A program made the position numbers and the translations under genes. A model generated the notes under the pieces. That model worked only from the letters and a program-made list of their open reading frames with translations. It had not been told where the DNA came from and made no database searches. This document shows, one piece after another, positions 21,871 to 30,300 of a DNA stretch of 40,473 bases (within the stretch, counting starts at the first letter, position 1; every line of letters starts with the position of its first letter). This DNA comes from a virus. The DNA lies in IMG/VR virus record IMGVR_UViG_3300020578_000178, positions 1 through 40,473 of that record. One strand, written 5' to 3'.

Positions 21871-22116
21871 GAACGACATGGACACTATGCCTTTAACTGA
21901 AGCCCCCTTATCTTGCGGTATGCAAGAAGGTTTTGCAACAGAAGCTGAAGCGATTGCAGTATGGCACACGCTTGAAAATAAATTCGAGTACAGTATTAAG
22001 TATATTGTTTCGCATGTCACAGGCGAAACAATTGCATTTGTCTTTGAAAAATGTGACCCCAAGATGTACCAAACGTATTATGGATTTGGTGAAGTACTTT
22101 AACCTTCTAAGTGAGA
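21857..22116. repeat. Pair of 16-bp direct repeats flanking a 74-aa gene
   Basis: AACCTTCTAAGTGAGA occurs at 21857-21872 and again at 22101-22116. The first copy includes the stop of the upstream gene and the leader of the 74-aa gene. The second is the leader of the next gene. The region between them is exactly one gene, which suggests gain of this gene by recombination or duplication of the leader. Confidence 0.85.
21878..22102 (+). CDS. Hypothetical protein, 74 aa, between direct repeats
   Basis: Starts with MDTMPLTEAPLSCGMQEGFA and is a mixed, acidic small protein with an aromatic C-terminus (YQTYYGFGEVL). Its ribosome site is weak. It uses the repeated leader AAGTGAGA shared with the next gene. 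I recognise no family. The flanking direct repeats suggest it is a later insertion into the operon. Confidence 0.55.
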   Translation: MDTMPLTEAPLSCGMQEGFATEAEAIAVWHTLENKFEYSIKYIVSHVTGETIAFVFEKCDPKMYQTYYGFGEVL

Positions 22117-22122
22117 CTCTAT

Positions 22123-23049
22123 ATGACTAACGTAACGCTATTTAATCCCGCTAATGTTCCCGCTTTCGCACGTAATAATGAAATGTCGGACACCGCTAAA
22201 GCACTAACCGGCGGCATGTCCGCGCCTACTAAGCGTCTGTCTATTAAAGGTGGTGTGTTTCGTCTGTTAGCCAATGGCAAGGAGATTGGTGCCGTAGATG
22301 AACGCCATCTTGACGTTATTGTTGTTAAAGCCGCACCTAAAATTAGCCGTATTTTTTATATGGCAAAGTACGATCCAGACAATCATGCAGCACCAGATTG
22401 CTGGTCGAACGATGGAGAGCGTCCTGATCCTGCTGCCGAAAACAAACAAGCGTTGACTTGCATCAGTTGCCCGCAGAACGAAGCTGGTTCGGGTAATGGT
22501 AATAGCCGCGCTTGCCGTTACCAGCAGCGTCTAGCTGTTGTACTGGCAAACAATCCAGAAGGCGATGTGCTACAGGTAACACTACCTGCTACGTCCATCT
22601 TTGGTAAGGAAGATGCAGAGAAACGCCCGTTGCAAGCTTACGCACGGTACTTGGCAATGCAGAATCCGCCGATCAACCCAGAGCAGATCGTTACGCGTAT
22701 GCGGTTTGATACTACTGCTGAAGCGCCAAAACTTTTCTTCCAACCAATGCGTTGGCTGACAGATAAAGAGTATGAAGTAGTGCAGCGGCAAGCTAATACG
22801 ACTGAAGCAAACCGCGCTGTTGTTATGACGGTAGCACAGGCCGATGGGGTCAAGCCGTTAGCATTGGCAGGTAAGCCACCTGCGGCGGTCGAGGCAGAGT
22901 TCGAAACGCCAAAAGCCAAGAAAGCCAAAGTCGAACCGACGAACGACGATTCGGAACCAGAAGTTCGTAAGACTTCTGCCAAGCCGAGTGCAGTACCGGA
23001 GAAGAAAACCAAGTTGGCTGACATCGTAGCCGACTGGGACGAGTCGTAA
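22123..23049 (+). CDS. Candidate single-stranded DNA-binding protein with Cys motif, 308 aa
   Basis: The ATG at 22123 is preferred to the GTG at 22111, which lies in the repeated leader. The N-terminal 230 residues are beta-rich, with KRLSIKGGVFRLLANGKEI, a WSNDGERPDP loop, and CISCPQNEAGSG with a second Cys in SRACRYQQRLAVVL, so a metal site is likely. It continues with LQVTLPATSIFG. The C-terminal 60 residues are low-complexity and charged, ending in the acidic DIVADWDES. An OB-like core plus a disordered linker and acidic tip is the layout of SSB proteins (T7 gp2.5, bacterial SSB). No other SSB is visible in the replication module. This is inference and not a family match. Confidence 0.5.
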   Translation: MTNVTLFNPANVPAFARNNEMSDTAKALTGGMSAPTKRLSIKGGVFRLLANGKEIGAVDERHLDVIVVKAAPKISRIFYMAKYDPDNHAAPDCWSNDGERPDPAAENKQALTCISCPQNEAGSGNGNSRACRYQQRLAVVLANNPEGDVLQVTLPATSIFGKEDAEKRPLQAYARYLAMQNPPINPEQIVTRMRFDTTAEAPKLFFQPMRWLTDKEYEVVQRQANTTEANRAVVMTVAQADGVKPLALAGKPPAAVEAEFETPKAKKAKVEPTNDDSEPEVRKTSAKPSAVPEKKTKLADIVADWDES

Positions 23050-23157
23050 GTTCACGGGGGAAAGCGGATGCTGTGAACCGAGGGCAGTGTGTTCGGTCTG
23101 GGGCACGATGCACGGCCTCACAGACGCAGCGAGTACCCCACCTTCTTAAACGAGTAC

Positions 23158-23184
23158 AAGGAGAGGGGCTTTGGCCCCCAAACT
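23158..23184 (+). promoter_or_regulatory. Ribosome site separated from its start codon by a hairpin
   Basis: AAGGAG (23158-23163) is 21 nt from the ATG at 23185, too far for normal initiation. GGGGC (23165-23169) and GCCCC (23174-23178) can pair around TTTG between them. If the hairpin forms, the effective spacer is 7 nt (A plus CAAACT). T4 genes 25 and 38 are known examples of such structured spacers. Confidence 0.4.
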
Positions 23185-23664
23185 ATGCCGATAATATTCC
23201 CATCAAATACTAAAGGCGTAACCACCGGGATGCTGCGGCAGATTAAGCAGCAAGGCTATACCACCGCAAACGGGGGTTTCTTTGACCAAACCGAGCTGAC
23301 CGGCCTCGCTGTAAATGTTTCGTTGTATCTTGAACCGATTGAACCTTTGGGGAAATACATGAGCGCACTAGAGAAAGCAAGAGAAGATGCGGAAGAAATG
23401 ACCGCAGCACTACTAAAAAACACCAATGCTATGGTGGAGCAAGCAAAAGAAACACACAAGCAGCTAAACGACATCAACGGCAAAATGCGTGACGGAGCGG
23501 AAAAACTGGGCGGTGCGTTGGAGAAGTTTAATAAAATCGCAGGCAACACTAATTTTGCAGAAACAGCCAAACAAGCAGAGTCGCTTGTGTCCAGTTTAGA
23601 GCGTCTCGCGGCGCTGGAAGCTAGCGGCATGTTAGATAAAGTAATGAAAGCAATGACAAAATAG
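23185..23664 (+). CDS. Coiled-coil protein of unknown function, 159 aa
   Basis: The frame from ATG 23185 begins MPIIFPSNTKGVTTGML. Residues about 58-155 are a long amphipathic coiled coil rich in Lys, Glu and Ala (KYMSALEKAREDAEEMTAAL and on), with no motif. Alternative starts are GTG 23089 and ATG 23359, the latter with GGGG about 7 nt upstream. The choice of 23185 depends on the hairpin-spaced ribosome site. The function is unknown. Such helical proteins in replication modules may be oligomerisation adaptors. Confidence 0.5.
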   Translation: MPIIFPSNTKGVTTGMLRQIKQQGYTTANGGFFDQTELTGLAVNVSLYLEPIEPLGKYMSALEKAREDAEEMTAALLKNTNAMVEQAKETHKQLNDINGKMRDGAEKLGGALEKFNKIAGNTNFAETAKQAESLVSSLERLAALEASGMLDKVMKAMTK

Positions 23665-23772
23665 CCCAGCCGGAGGTGGCGCATATAACACCGGCAGCGG
23701 GGGCTGTGGAACTTTCAGGTACATGTGACTCCTAACCGCAGTGACCCCGCATCACTAACTTAATTTACATAT
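23665..23772. other. Structured untranslated gap before the HTH gene
   Basis: The gap contains GCGGGG-g-CTGTGG (23697-23709), which pairs with CCGCAG-tga-CCCCGC (23736-23750). That gives a 12-bp two-part stem around a 26-nt loop. A smaller stem-loop precedes it (23669-23695, GCC...GGC with GGTG/CACC). There is no coding signal. It may be an RNA regulatory element for the HTH protein or a small RNA. Confidence 0.4.
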
Positions 23773-24051
23773 ATGGCCTACTCACAAAAAACCATCAAAG
23801 CTATTGCGTCTGCGCCAAAAACCCCCGGCACTCGGTTAGGTCGATGGGCAGTCCATTTAGATTTTCCCGTTACCAAGATCGCGTATGCGTTGGGCGTGAC
23901 ACGGCAGACGGTTTACAACTGGTTCACCGGCAAGGAAATTTTTGTTGCATACCAACCCCGTGTCGAACTACTACTCAAAATTATGCAGCACTCAAAAACT
24001 GCTGATGAAGCATGGAGAAAAATATGTCAGGAATACGGCCTCAAACCCTAA
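23773..24051 (+). CDS. HTH DNA-binding protein, 92 aa
   Basis: Residues about 30-55 contain TKIAYALGVTRQTVYNWFTG, a clear helix-turn-helix (TRQTVYNWF as recognition helix) of the XRE/resolvase-type class. The C-terminal part has several aromatic and Trp residues (DEAWRKICQEYGL). There is no Shine-Dalgarno before the ATG. The upstream structured gap suggests post-transcriptional control or a leaderless message. It could be a phage transcription regulator or an origin-binding factor. The latter is attractive next to the primase-helicase, but there is no direct evidence. Confidence 0.7.
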   Translation: MAYSQKTIKAIASAPKTPGTRLGRWAVHLDFPVTKIAYALGVTRQTVYNWFTGKEIFVAYQPRVELLLKIMQHSKTADEAWRKICQEYGLKP

Positions 24052-24221
24052 GCGATAAAGAACTATTGAACGCTGCGTACATCTTGTTCGACCCAAACAA
24101 CGGCATGCCTTTAGATTATCAAAAAGAATTGCTTCGCCGTTTGGCTGAGTTTGTCGATAAGTATCCCGTTCACACAACAGACTACAAGAAGTCCGCAAAC
24201 CAGCTTTCGCTGTTTGATTAA
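24024..24221 (+). CDS. Small protein with C-terminal sliding-clamp-binding motif
   Basis: A 65-residue protein. The ATG at 24024 has GGAG 7 nt upstream (inside the HTH gene, 28-nt overlap). The product starts MSGIRPQTLSDKELLNAAYI, has a basic helical middle (DYQKELLRRLAEFVDKYPVH) and ends with QLSLFD. QLSLF matches the bacterial beta-clamp-binding consensus QL[S/D]LF, and such motifs often lie at the very C-terminus. The protein may recruit the host clamp to the phage replisome, or block it. It is encoded just before the primase-helicase. Confidence 0.6.
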   Translation: MSGIRPQTLSDKELLNAAYILFDPNNGMPLDYQKELLRRLAEFVDKYPVHTTDYKKSANQLSLFD

Positions 24222-24238
24222 AACAATAGAGGATCGCT

Positions 24239-27169
24239 ATGGCACCGCTTGAATTTTTAGCGGCGGTTTTACCATCAGTAGGGAATGGATACTACTGCTT
24301 GGTGGAACTAACAAAAAAGAACGAGCACCTATTCTTTGAAACAATTGAAGATGCGGCACTCACAATACAGAAATGGAGCGAGCAAAAATACGATAGCTAC
24401 TTTGCACTAGGCACTTTTAAAAATAACAAATCGCGTGAAGCAAGCAACGCTGGCATGTTGAAATGTATTGCGATTGATATTGACTGCAACCACAAGCTAG
24501 ATTTGCCTGACAAAACTGGCGTCATCAAAGAAAAAGCCTATGCCTCTGCCAAGGCAGGGTTTGAAGCGATCATTCGCTTCTCAGAAGAAGTCGGGCTATC
24601 TGCACTGGGTGATCCTTGGTTCGTGCATTCAGGCGGTGGGGTACACGCATACTGGCCGCTGGAAGAAGCTGTGCCGGTCAGCGAGTGGAAGCCGGTGGCC
24701 GAGCAGTTCAAGCGTTTGTGCTTTGAAAAGAAGTTAGGCATTGATGCGACTGTGACGGGGGACGCTGCGCGTATCATGCGTATCCCCGGCACAACCAATA
24801 CGGGGATTAAAAACCGCGCAGCAGTTCGCGGTGCTACGCAGGTGCGCTTTATGAACGAGGGAACGACGTTCAAGCTGGATGCTATTAGAGACCTTGTACA
24901 AGCCCAGCTAGTTGGTACGCCCTACCAACACAAACCCACCCCACCAGCCAACGTCATCGAGCTTCCCGGCAAGCGTCCGTCAGCCCCCGCCCAAAGCACA
25001 GCGGTGAAGCTGTTTGAGAATGGCACAACCAAGTGGGCAACGATTGTCGAAAAAACCCAGCAAGGTGGGGGCTGTGGTCAACTCGCATACTACTGCGAGC
25101 ATGCGGCTGACGATGGAATGGAACCGCTATGGCGGGGGCTGCTGTCGATAGCCCAGAAGTGCGAGGAAGCTGACGAGGCGGCGATCTGGTTGTCCAAGAT
25201 GCACCCCTATGACGAAGAGCGTATGCACACTAAGCTGCGCGAGATTAAAGGCCCCTATCCCTGCATCAAGTTCGATAGCGAAAACCCCGGCATCTGCACT
25301 AGCTGCAAGCACTGGGGCAAGATTACCAACCCGCTGGCCTTGGGGCGGCAGTATGCGGTAGAGACAACGCGCAAAGTCATACAGGTCAATGAAACACCTG
25401 TAGAAAGGCCGGAACCCCCTCGGGGGTATGCGTATGGTTCTCAAGGTGGCGTGTTTGTAGAAAGAGAAGATGAGGATGCAGAAGGCAACAAGCTCAAAAA
25501 GCAGATATTGCTCACGCCTTATGACTTGTTTCCCGTAGACATTTTAAATATTAACGGCGAGCACACAGTGCACATGATGGCGCTGCGTCCAACGGGACCC
25601 CAGACGGTCAAGATTCCGCAGAAGGCCGTGGTCAGTAAAGATGAAACGGTTAAGCATTTAGCTAACCAAAACATCATCGCTGCGTTTGGTACAGGCAATG
25701 ACAAAAATTTGTTTGACTATGTTCGAGCATCGGTCGAAAAGATGAGCACTGAGAAGCCTCCTGTTATTGTTCCGCACAGTTTTGGTTGGCAAGAAGATGA
25801 CAGCTTCGTTTTTGCGGGCAAGATATACAGCCGCAAAGGGGCAATCGCTGTGCCGATGGACGGGCTAGAGAATCTGGTGGTACACACACAGCCTAAAGGT
25901 ACGATTGAGAACTGGCGAGCCTTCATTAACCTGCTGATTAGAAAACGCATGTACAAAGTGCTAACAATCATCTTAGCAGGGGCGGCTTCTCCATTGATGC
26001 GTTTTACAGGCATCTACGGGCTAACGTACCACTGTGGTTCTACCGCATCGGGCACAGGTAAATCGTTGGCGTTGGAAGGGGCAGCGTCCATCTGGGGGCA
26101 TCCCGTTCAGTACCGTACAGGTAAAGGCACGTCTGCTGTTGCCATGCAGCATCGCCTCGGTCTACTACACAGCTTGCCGTTGGTTACGGACGAAATCACC
26201 AGCAAGAATCGAAACGACTTCGAGTGGTTTGCAGATTTTCTACTAGACATGACTGAGGGTAAAGGCAAGGAACGTATGGAAGCGGGGGCAAACAAAGAGC
26301 GTTTGAACCTGTTGACGTGGATGGCTATCGCCATCATGTCGTCCAACACGCACGTCGTGGACTTTTTTGGCGGCGACCGCAAGCATGCTGCGGAAGGTGA
26401 ACTGCGACGTGTGCTTGAGTTTGTCATGAGCGACGTTCTAACTTGGCAGGGCGACGAGGTGGAGATCATCAAAATGCTACCGCACAACTACGGTGTCGCA
26501 GGTGAGATGATGATTCAGTATATGGTCAATAACGTAGAAGAACTAAAAGAAACCACACCACAGATTGTTAAGCGCATGTACAAAGAGTTTGGCGCAACTA
26601 ATGATGAGCGTTTCTGGATGGCCGGTATAGGCGCACAGATGGCAGCAGCAATTCTCATGGGTAGTAAGAAGGGCGGCATTGTTGACTTTCCAATAGAACC
26701 AATTATGCAGGAGCTTGCTCACTCTGTTAACTATATGCGAGGTAATATACGCAGCACTAGCCGCACAGCTGAAGACGTACTCAACTCTTACACACGCGAG
26801 TTTTACGGCAACTTTATTATTCTGAAACAGGATTTAGGATCGCTTTCAGCCGCGCTGGGCAACGGCGATACCATTGACGAATCAACAACAAGGTCGAATA
26901 TTATGGGGCGAGTGGAACATGGTTTTACTCCCGGCCATGTGGACTACTACATCGAAGAACGATTGCTTAAGACGTATTGTTCATCGATGAGTTTTGGTTT
27001 TGCCGACTTCAAGCGCCAACTTGAAAGCGTGTTTACTGTCTCTTATGTGGGACGTAAAGACATGATGGCTAAAACTAAAGGCCCACAAATGCGTGTGGCA
27101 GTCATGAAAATATCAAGACGCATAGACGATGACGACTTTACACATAAACTACCCTTGGTCGCAGCTTGA
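24239..27169 (+). CDS. Primase-helicase fusion (AEP-type primase with DUF927-like helicase)
   Basis: A 976-residue replication protein. The N-terminal primase has AIDIDCN (79-84, catalytic D-x-D), HSGGGVHAYWPL (130-141) and DAARIMRIPGTTN (175-187), as in archaeo-eukaryotic-type primase-polymerases of phages and plasmids. The middle (about 240-370) is a helical region with a Cys-containing PGICTSCKHWGK. The C-terminal half carries Walker A STASGTGKS (598-606) and an acidic Walker B-like LVTDEITS (about 648), with the DUF927-type ATPase lineage around it. In one chain it could prime and unwind. The family A polymerase and SSB candidate would complete the replisome. Its 3' end overlaps the next small gene by 41 nt. 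Confidence 0.85.
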   Translation: MAPLEFLAAVLPSVGNGYYCLVELTKKNEHLFFETIEDAALTIQKWSEQKYDSYFALGTFKNNKSREASNAGMLKCIAIDIDCNHKLDLPDKTGVIKEKAYASAKAGFEAIIRFSEEVGLSALGDPWFVHSGGGVHAYWPLEEAVPVSEWKPVAEQFKRLCFEKKLGIDATVTGDAARIMRIPGTTNTGIKNRAAVRGATQVRFMNEGTTFKLDAIRDLVQAQLVGTPYQHKPTPPANVIELPGKRPSAPAQSTAVKLFENGTTKWATIVEKTQQGGGCGQLAYYCEHAADDGMEPLWRGLLSIAQKCEEADEAAIWLSKMHPYDEERMHTKLREIKGPYPCIKFDSENPGICTSCKHWGKITNPLALGRQYAVETTRKVIQVNETPVERPEPPRGYAYGSQGGVFVEREDEDAEGNKLKKQILLTPYDLFPVDILNINGEHTVHMMALRPTGPQTVKIPQKAVVSKDETVKHLANQNIIAAFGTGNDKNLFDYVRASVEKMSTEKPPVIVPHSFGWQEDDSFVFAGKIYSRKGAIAVPMDGLENLVVHTQPKGTIENWRAFINLLIRKRMYKVLTIILAGAASPLMRFTGIYGLTYHCGSTASGTGKSLALEGAASIWGHPVQYRTGKGTSAVAMQHRLGLLHSLPLVTDEITSKNRNDFEWFADFLLDMTEGKGKERMEAGANKERLNLLTWMAIAIMSSNTHVVDFFGGDRKHAAEGELRRVLEFVMSDVLTWQGDEVEIIKMLPHNYGVAGEMMIQYMVNNVEELKETTPQIVKRMYKEFGATNDERFWMAGIGAQMAAAILMGSKKGGIVDFPIEPIMQELAHSVNYMRGNIRSTSRTAEDVLNSYTREFYGNFIILKQDLGSLSAALGNGDTIDESTTRSNIMGRVEHGFTPGHVDYYIEERLLKTYCSSMSFGFADFKRQLESVFTVSYVGRKDMMAKTKGPQMRVAVMKISRRIDDDDFTHKLPLVAA

Positions 27170-27326
27170 ACGCGGTCAGGGATTTTTTGTGCCTTGCATA
27201 GACACAGAAGCAGTAAAAGCGGAGGGACTACAAAAAGCACTCCGCTTCCGTCTGTTCGACGCTAGGGCTAGGGTAGGAGTTAAAAACGGCCTTATTGGGG
27301 TCTGGTTCTTTCGCTTAGATCGATAA
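27129..27326 (+). CDS. Small conserved phage protein, 65 aa
   Basis: Starts with MTTLHINYPWSQLERGQGFF and continues VPCIDTEAVKAEGL, ending GVWFFRLDR. I recall similar small proteins, with the GQGFFVPCID-type start and the GV-F-R end, in phage genomes. The function is unknown. It overlaps the primase-helicase by 41 nt in another frame, and its last 35 bases overlap the 3' end of the 2207-aa virion gene on the opposite strand. It is the last plus-strand gene of the operon. Confidence 0.6.
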   Translation: MTTLHINYPWSQLERGQGFFVPCIDTEAVKAEGLQKALRFRLFDARARVGVKNGLIGVWFFRLDR

Positions 27327-30300
27327 ACCGCCTAGCAGTTTCGTATTGCGCCTTATCTATTTTTTCTAATAACGCGTCTTTTTGTTCTGTGGTCAGCTTC
27401 GGCATTTCAATGATGATGCGCTTGTACTTGGCAAATTCCCCTAGTTTCTGCTGCACTGCACCCGACACCTGCATCATGGCAACTTGGTTGCGGTATTCTT
27501 CCAAGAACTCCATTGCTTCTGCCTTCTTACCGGACTCAACCAAGCGTTTGAATGTCCCGGTCGCTTGCTGAATCTCCAGCATCCGCTCGTACGCAGCGTC
27601 TAGCGTGCCCCTTCCTTCTACCGGCTGGAACAGCCCACCAATGAACGGCGTCTTGCTTGCTTTTAAGGTCGGCTCGGCTACGTCTTTGCCGAGTTCGGTA
27701 TTCAGTATAGGGTTGGCTATCGAAATTATTGCCATACCCAAGCCCCCTGTGTAGCCGCGAATCAGGTAGTCCAGCTTGATCGGCGTAAGTCCTATGTCGC
27801 CTGTCAAACTGCCAATCAACTTGGAGAGTTCCGTTGTGCTGGCGCGATATCGTTCGGTTGGCAGCAGTGTGTGCTGCTCGCGCATCGACTCAATATCACC
27901 ACTAAAGAATGACCTACCTAGTACAACTTCAGTCACCGGCTTAATCGCGGCTGGCAGCGCAAACGGGTTCGACAGCCCAACCAACTTGACCATGCCTTTG
28001 GTGATGTCGTCGTTGCGCTCATCGGCGGCAAAAATGTTGTACACGGCTTCTGGCAAAGACTTGAACAAATAACCAAATTCAAACGGAATAGGTACCTTCA
28101 ACGGCTCGTCTGCGAACGGCGTGTACACAAACCAGTTACCCAACCGCTCTTCCGGTTTGGCGCGTTTGTACGCTTCGTCATCTTCCATCATCATGGCGTA
28201 CGCAAAAGTTCCCAATGCCATCAACGTACCGCGCATCAACATTTTTTGACGTATCTCAAGCTGCTTATGGTACGGCATCCCGCCGTACTTGTTGGTGAAC
28301 GTGCGGTACATCACGTCCAAACCTTGAATCTGCGCATTAAAGAACGGGATCAGCGTGGACATATACTGCATGCTAGGCGACAAACCACGGCGGCTAAAGT
28401 TCATCGACTCAAGCGTGCGCAGGTAGGCTTGCATATCCGACATACCCTTGGCTATCGAGTCCTTGTAGATAGCAGCACGCGTTGCCGCGTCGCCCTGCAT
28501 AGCAAACGCATCCGCTTTTGCCATCAGTTTCGTCCATCCACTCTTACCCATACTGATGTCACGAAACGCCTTCTCCATGTCCTTCTCGTCGCCGGTTAAG
28601 ACGTTGCTGCTAATCGCACCAGCCGCCATGAGCTTGCGTTCTTCTTCGCTGCGTCCGGCCACCATCTTAGCCAACTCTTTAAACGAATTCAGAACCGGCA
28701 CGCCATCCATGCCTGTAGTCATGTAAGCAGTCAACGGGTCACGCACCGCTTGGCGCAACGCGTAGGCAGGGTTACGTGTAACGAACTTGCGCAGATAGTC
28801 AGCAGGTATTCCCATCAAGCGCACCGCCGCAGGGATGGTGGTCTTGATACCTTCCATGCCCTTGACGATTAACTCGGCTGGGATGCCGTATTTGTTTGTG
28901 TCAATCACAGCAAAGTGTTCTTTGCCCTTGACGTTAAACCGCACAGTGTCGGGGCCACTAGGACCAACGCCTTCACCCAACGCACTAGCAATACCCATGC
29001 GCTTTAGCAAGAACGACGTATCCTTGACGGACTGATTACGCAAGCCCATGTTGGTCAGGATGAACGTGTTCTGCACCGCGCTGGTAAAGATCGGCATGAT
29101 CTGGGTGTTACCACCTACTAGCGAATGTAGCTCTGGCTGCTCTTTGATATTGGCGATACGGATTGGGCGTTCTTTCTCCACCAGCAACTGCAACTCACCG
29201 CCCTTGACGCGGTAGTAGGGCACGTAGTCAATCGCCTTCAACTCAGCGGCTTTCTCTTTGGTCATGTAGCCGGTCTGAACTAGGAAGTCCAGCAGCCCTG
29301 CGTTGTACTCCTTGTATATCTTGGCGGCTTCTTCAAACGCGTTGGAAGCCCGTTCGTTGGCTTTCAGTTCAGCCATTACCTCGTTGTACTCTTGCTTGGC
29401 AAGCGCGGGGTCGTTGATTAGCAGCTTTTCCCAGCCCACTTGATCGGCACGCATACCCGCCACGTACGCCGTGAACATCGCTTCCAACTGCGTGCCATTG
29501 TTGATTCCCGACTTTTCCAGCGCCTCGGCTACCTGCGTCATGTTCGCTCCGGGTTTGCTCTGGTAGCTGAACTCTTTGCCGCGTTTGGTCTGCTGCTCAA
29601 CAATACTAAGGGGGCCGTTAGTCAGGAACTGGGTGGCAAGCTGCGTGCGCTGCTGGCCGAAGCGCAGGTAGTACTCGGCCTGCTCTGCCTCTAATTCTTT
29701 TACAACGTCACTATCAACACCTTTTCTTATAGCCTCTGACAACGCTGCGTACTGGTCAACAAACTGTACGCGACCCGCCAGCCCTAACGAGTTAGCGCGA
29801 AAGTTATCAACCGCCGTTTGCTCCTGCGCAACAAACGAGGATGCAAACCGCGTAGGTTGAGTCTGAGACCTAAACCCAAACACGCCCTTGGCCTTTTCCA
29901 CCACGCCCACGTCTTCCAACGGTTTTGCCCTTTCCTGCTCGGCTACCTTCTGATCCACACTGGTTGGGATCATCAACGCTTCAACTGCCGACACCGATGC
30001 GTCCAGCATGTTCTCGACGTTCTTCACACCGATCATGCGCAGGATAATGCTGACAAACCCACGGAACGCATCCGACAAGCGCCACTTTTTCTGACGCAGT
30101 TGCTTCTGCAAGTTCTCGTTCGACATCACCTCGGCAGCGAATTCAGATACGCTGCTCTTGGCGTTTTCGCTAGTAATCGCCGGGTCTTTCTTTGCCGCGT
30201 TGTATAGCGCCACTAGCTCGCGGTACGCCGCCTGCTGTTCTTTACTCAACAGGTTGATGTCGTCTTCTGCCATCTGAATCGTACGCTCAACCGCAGCGTG

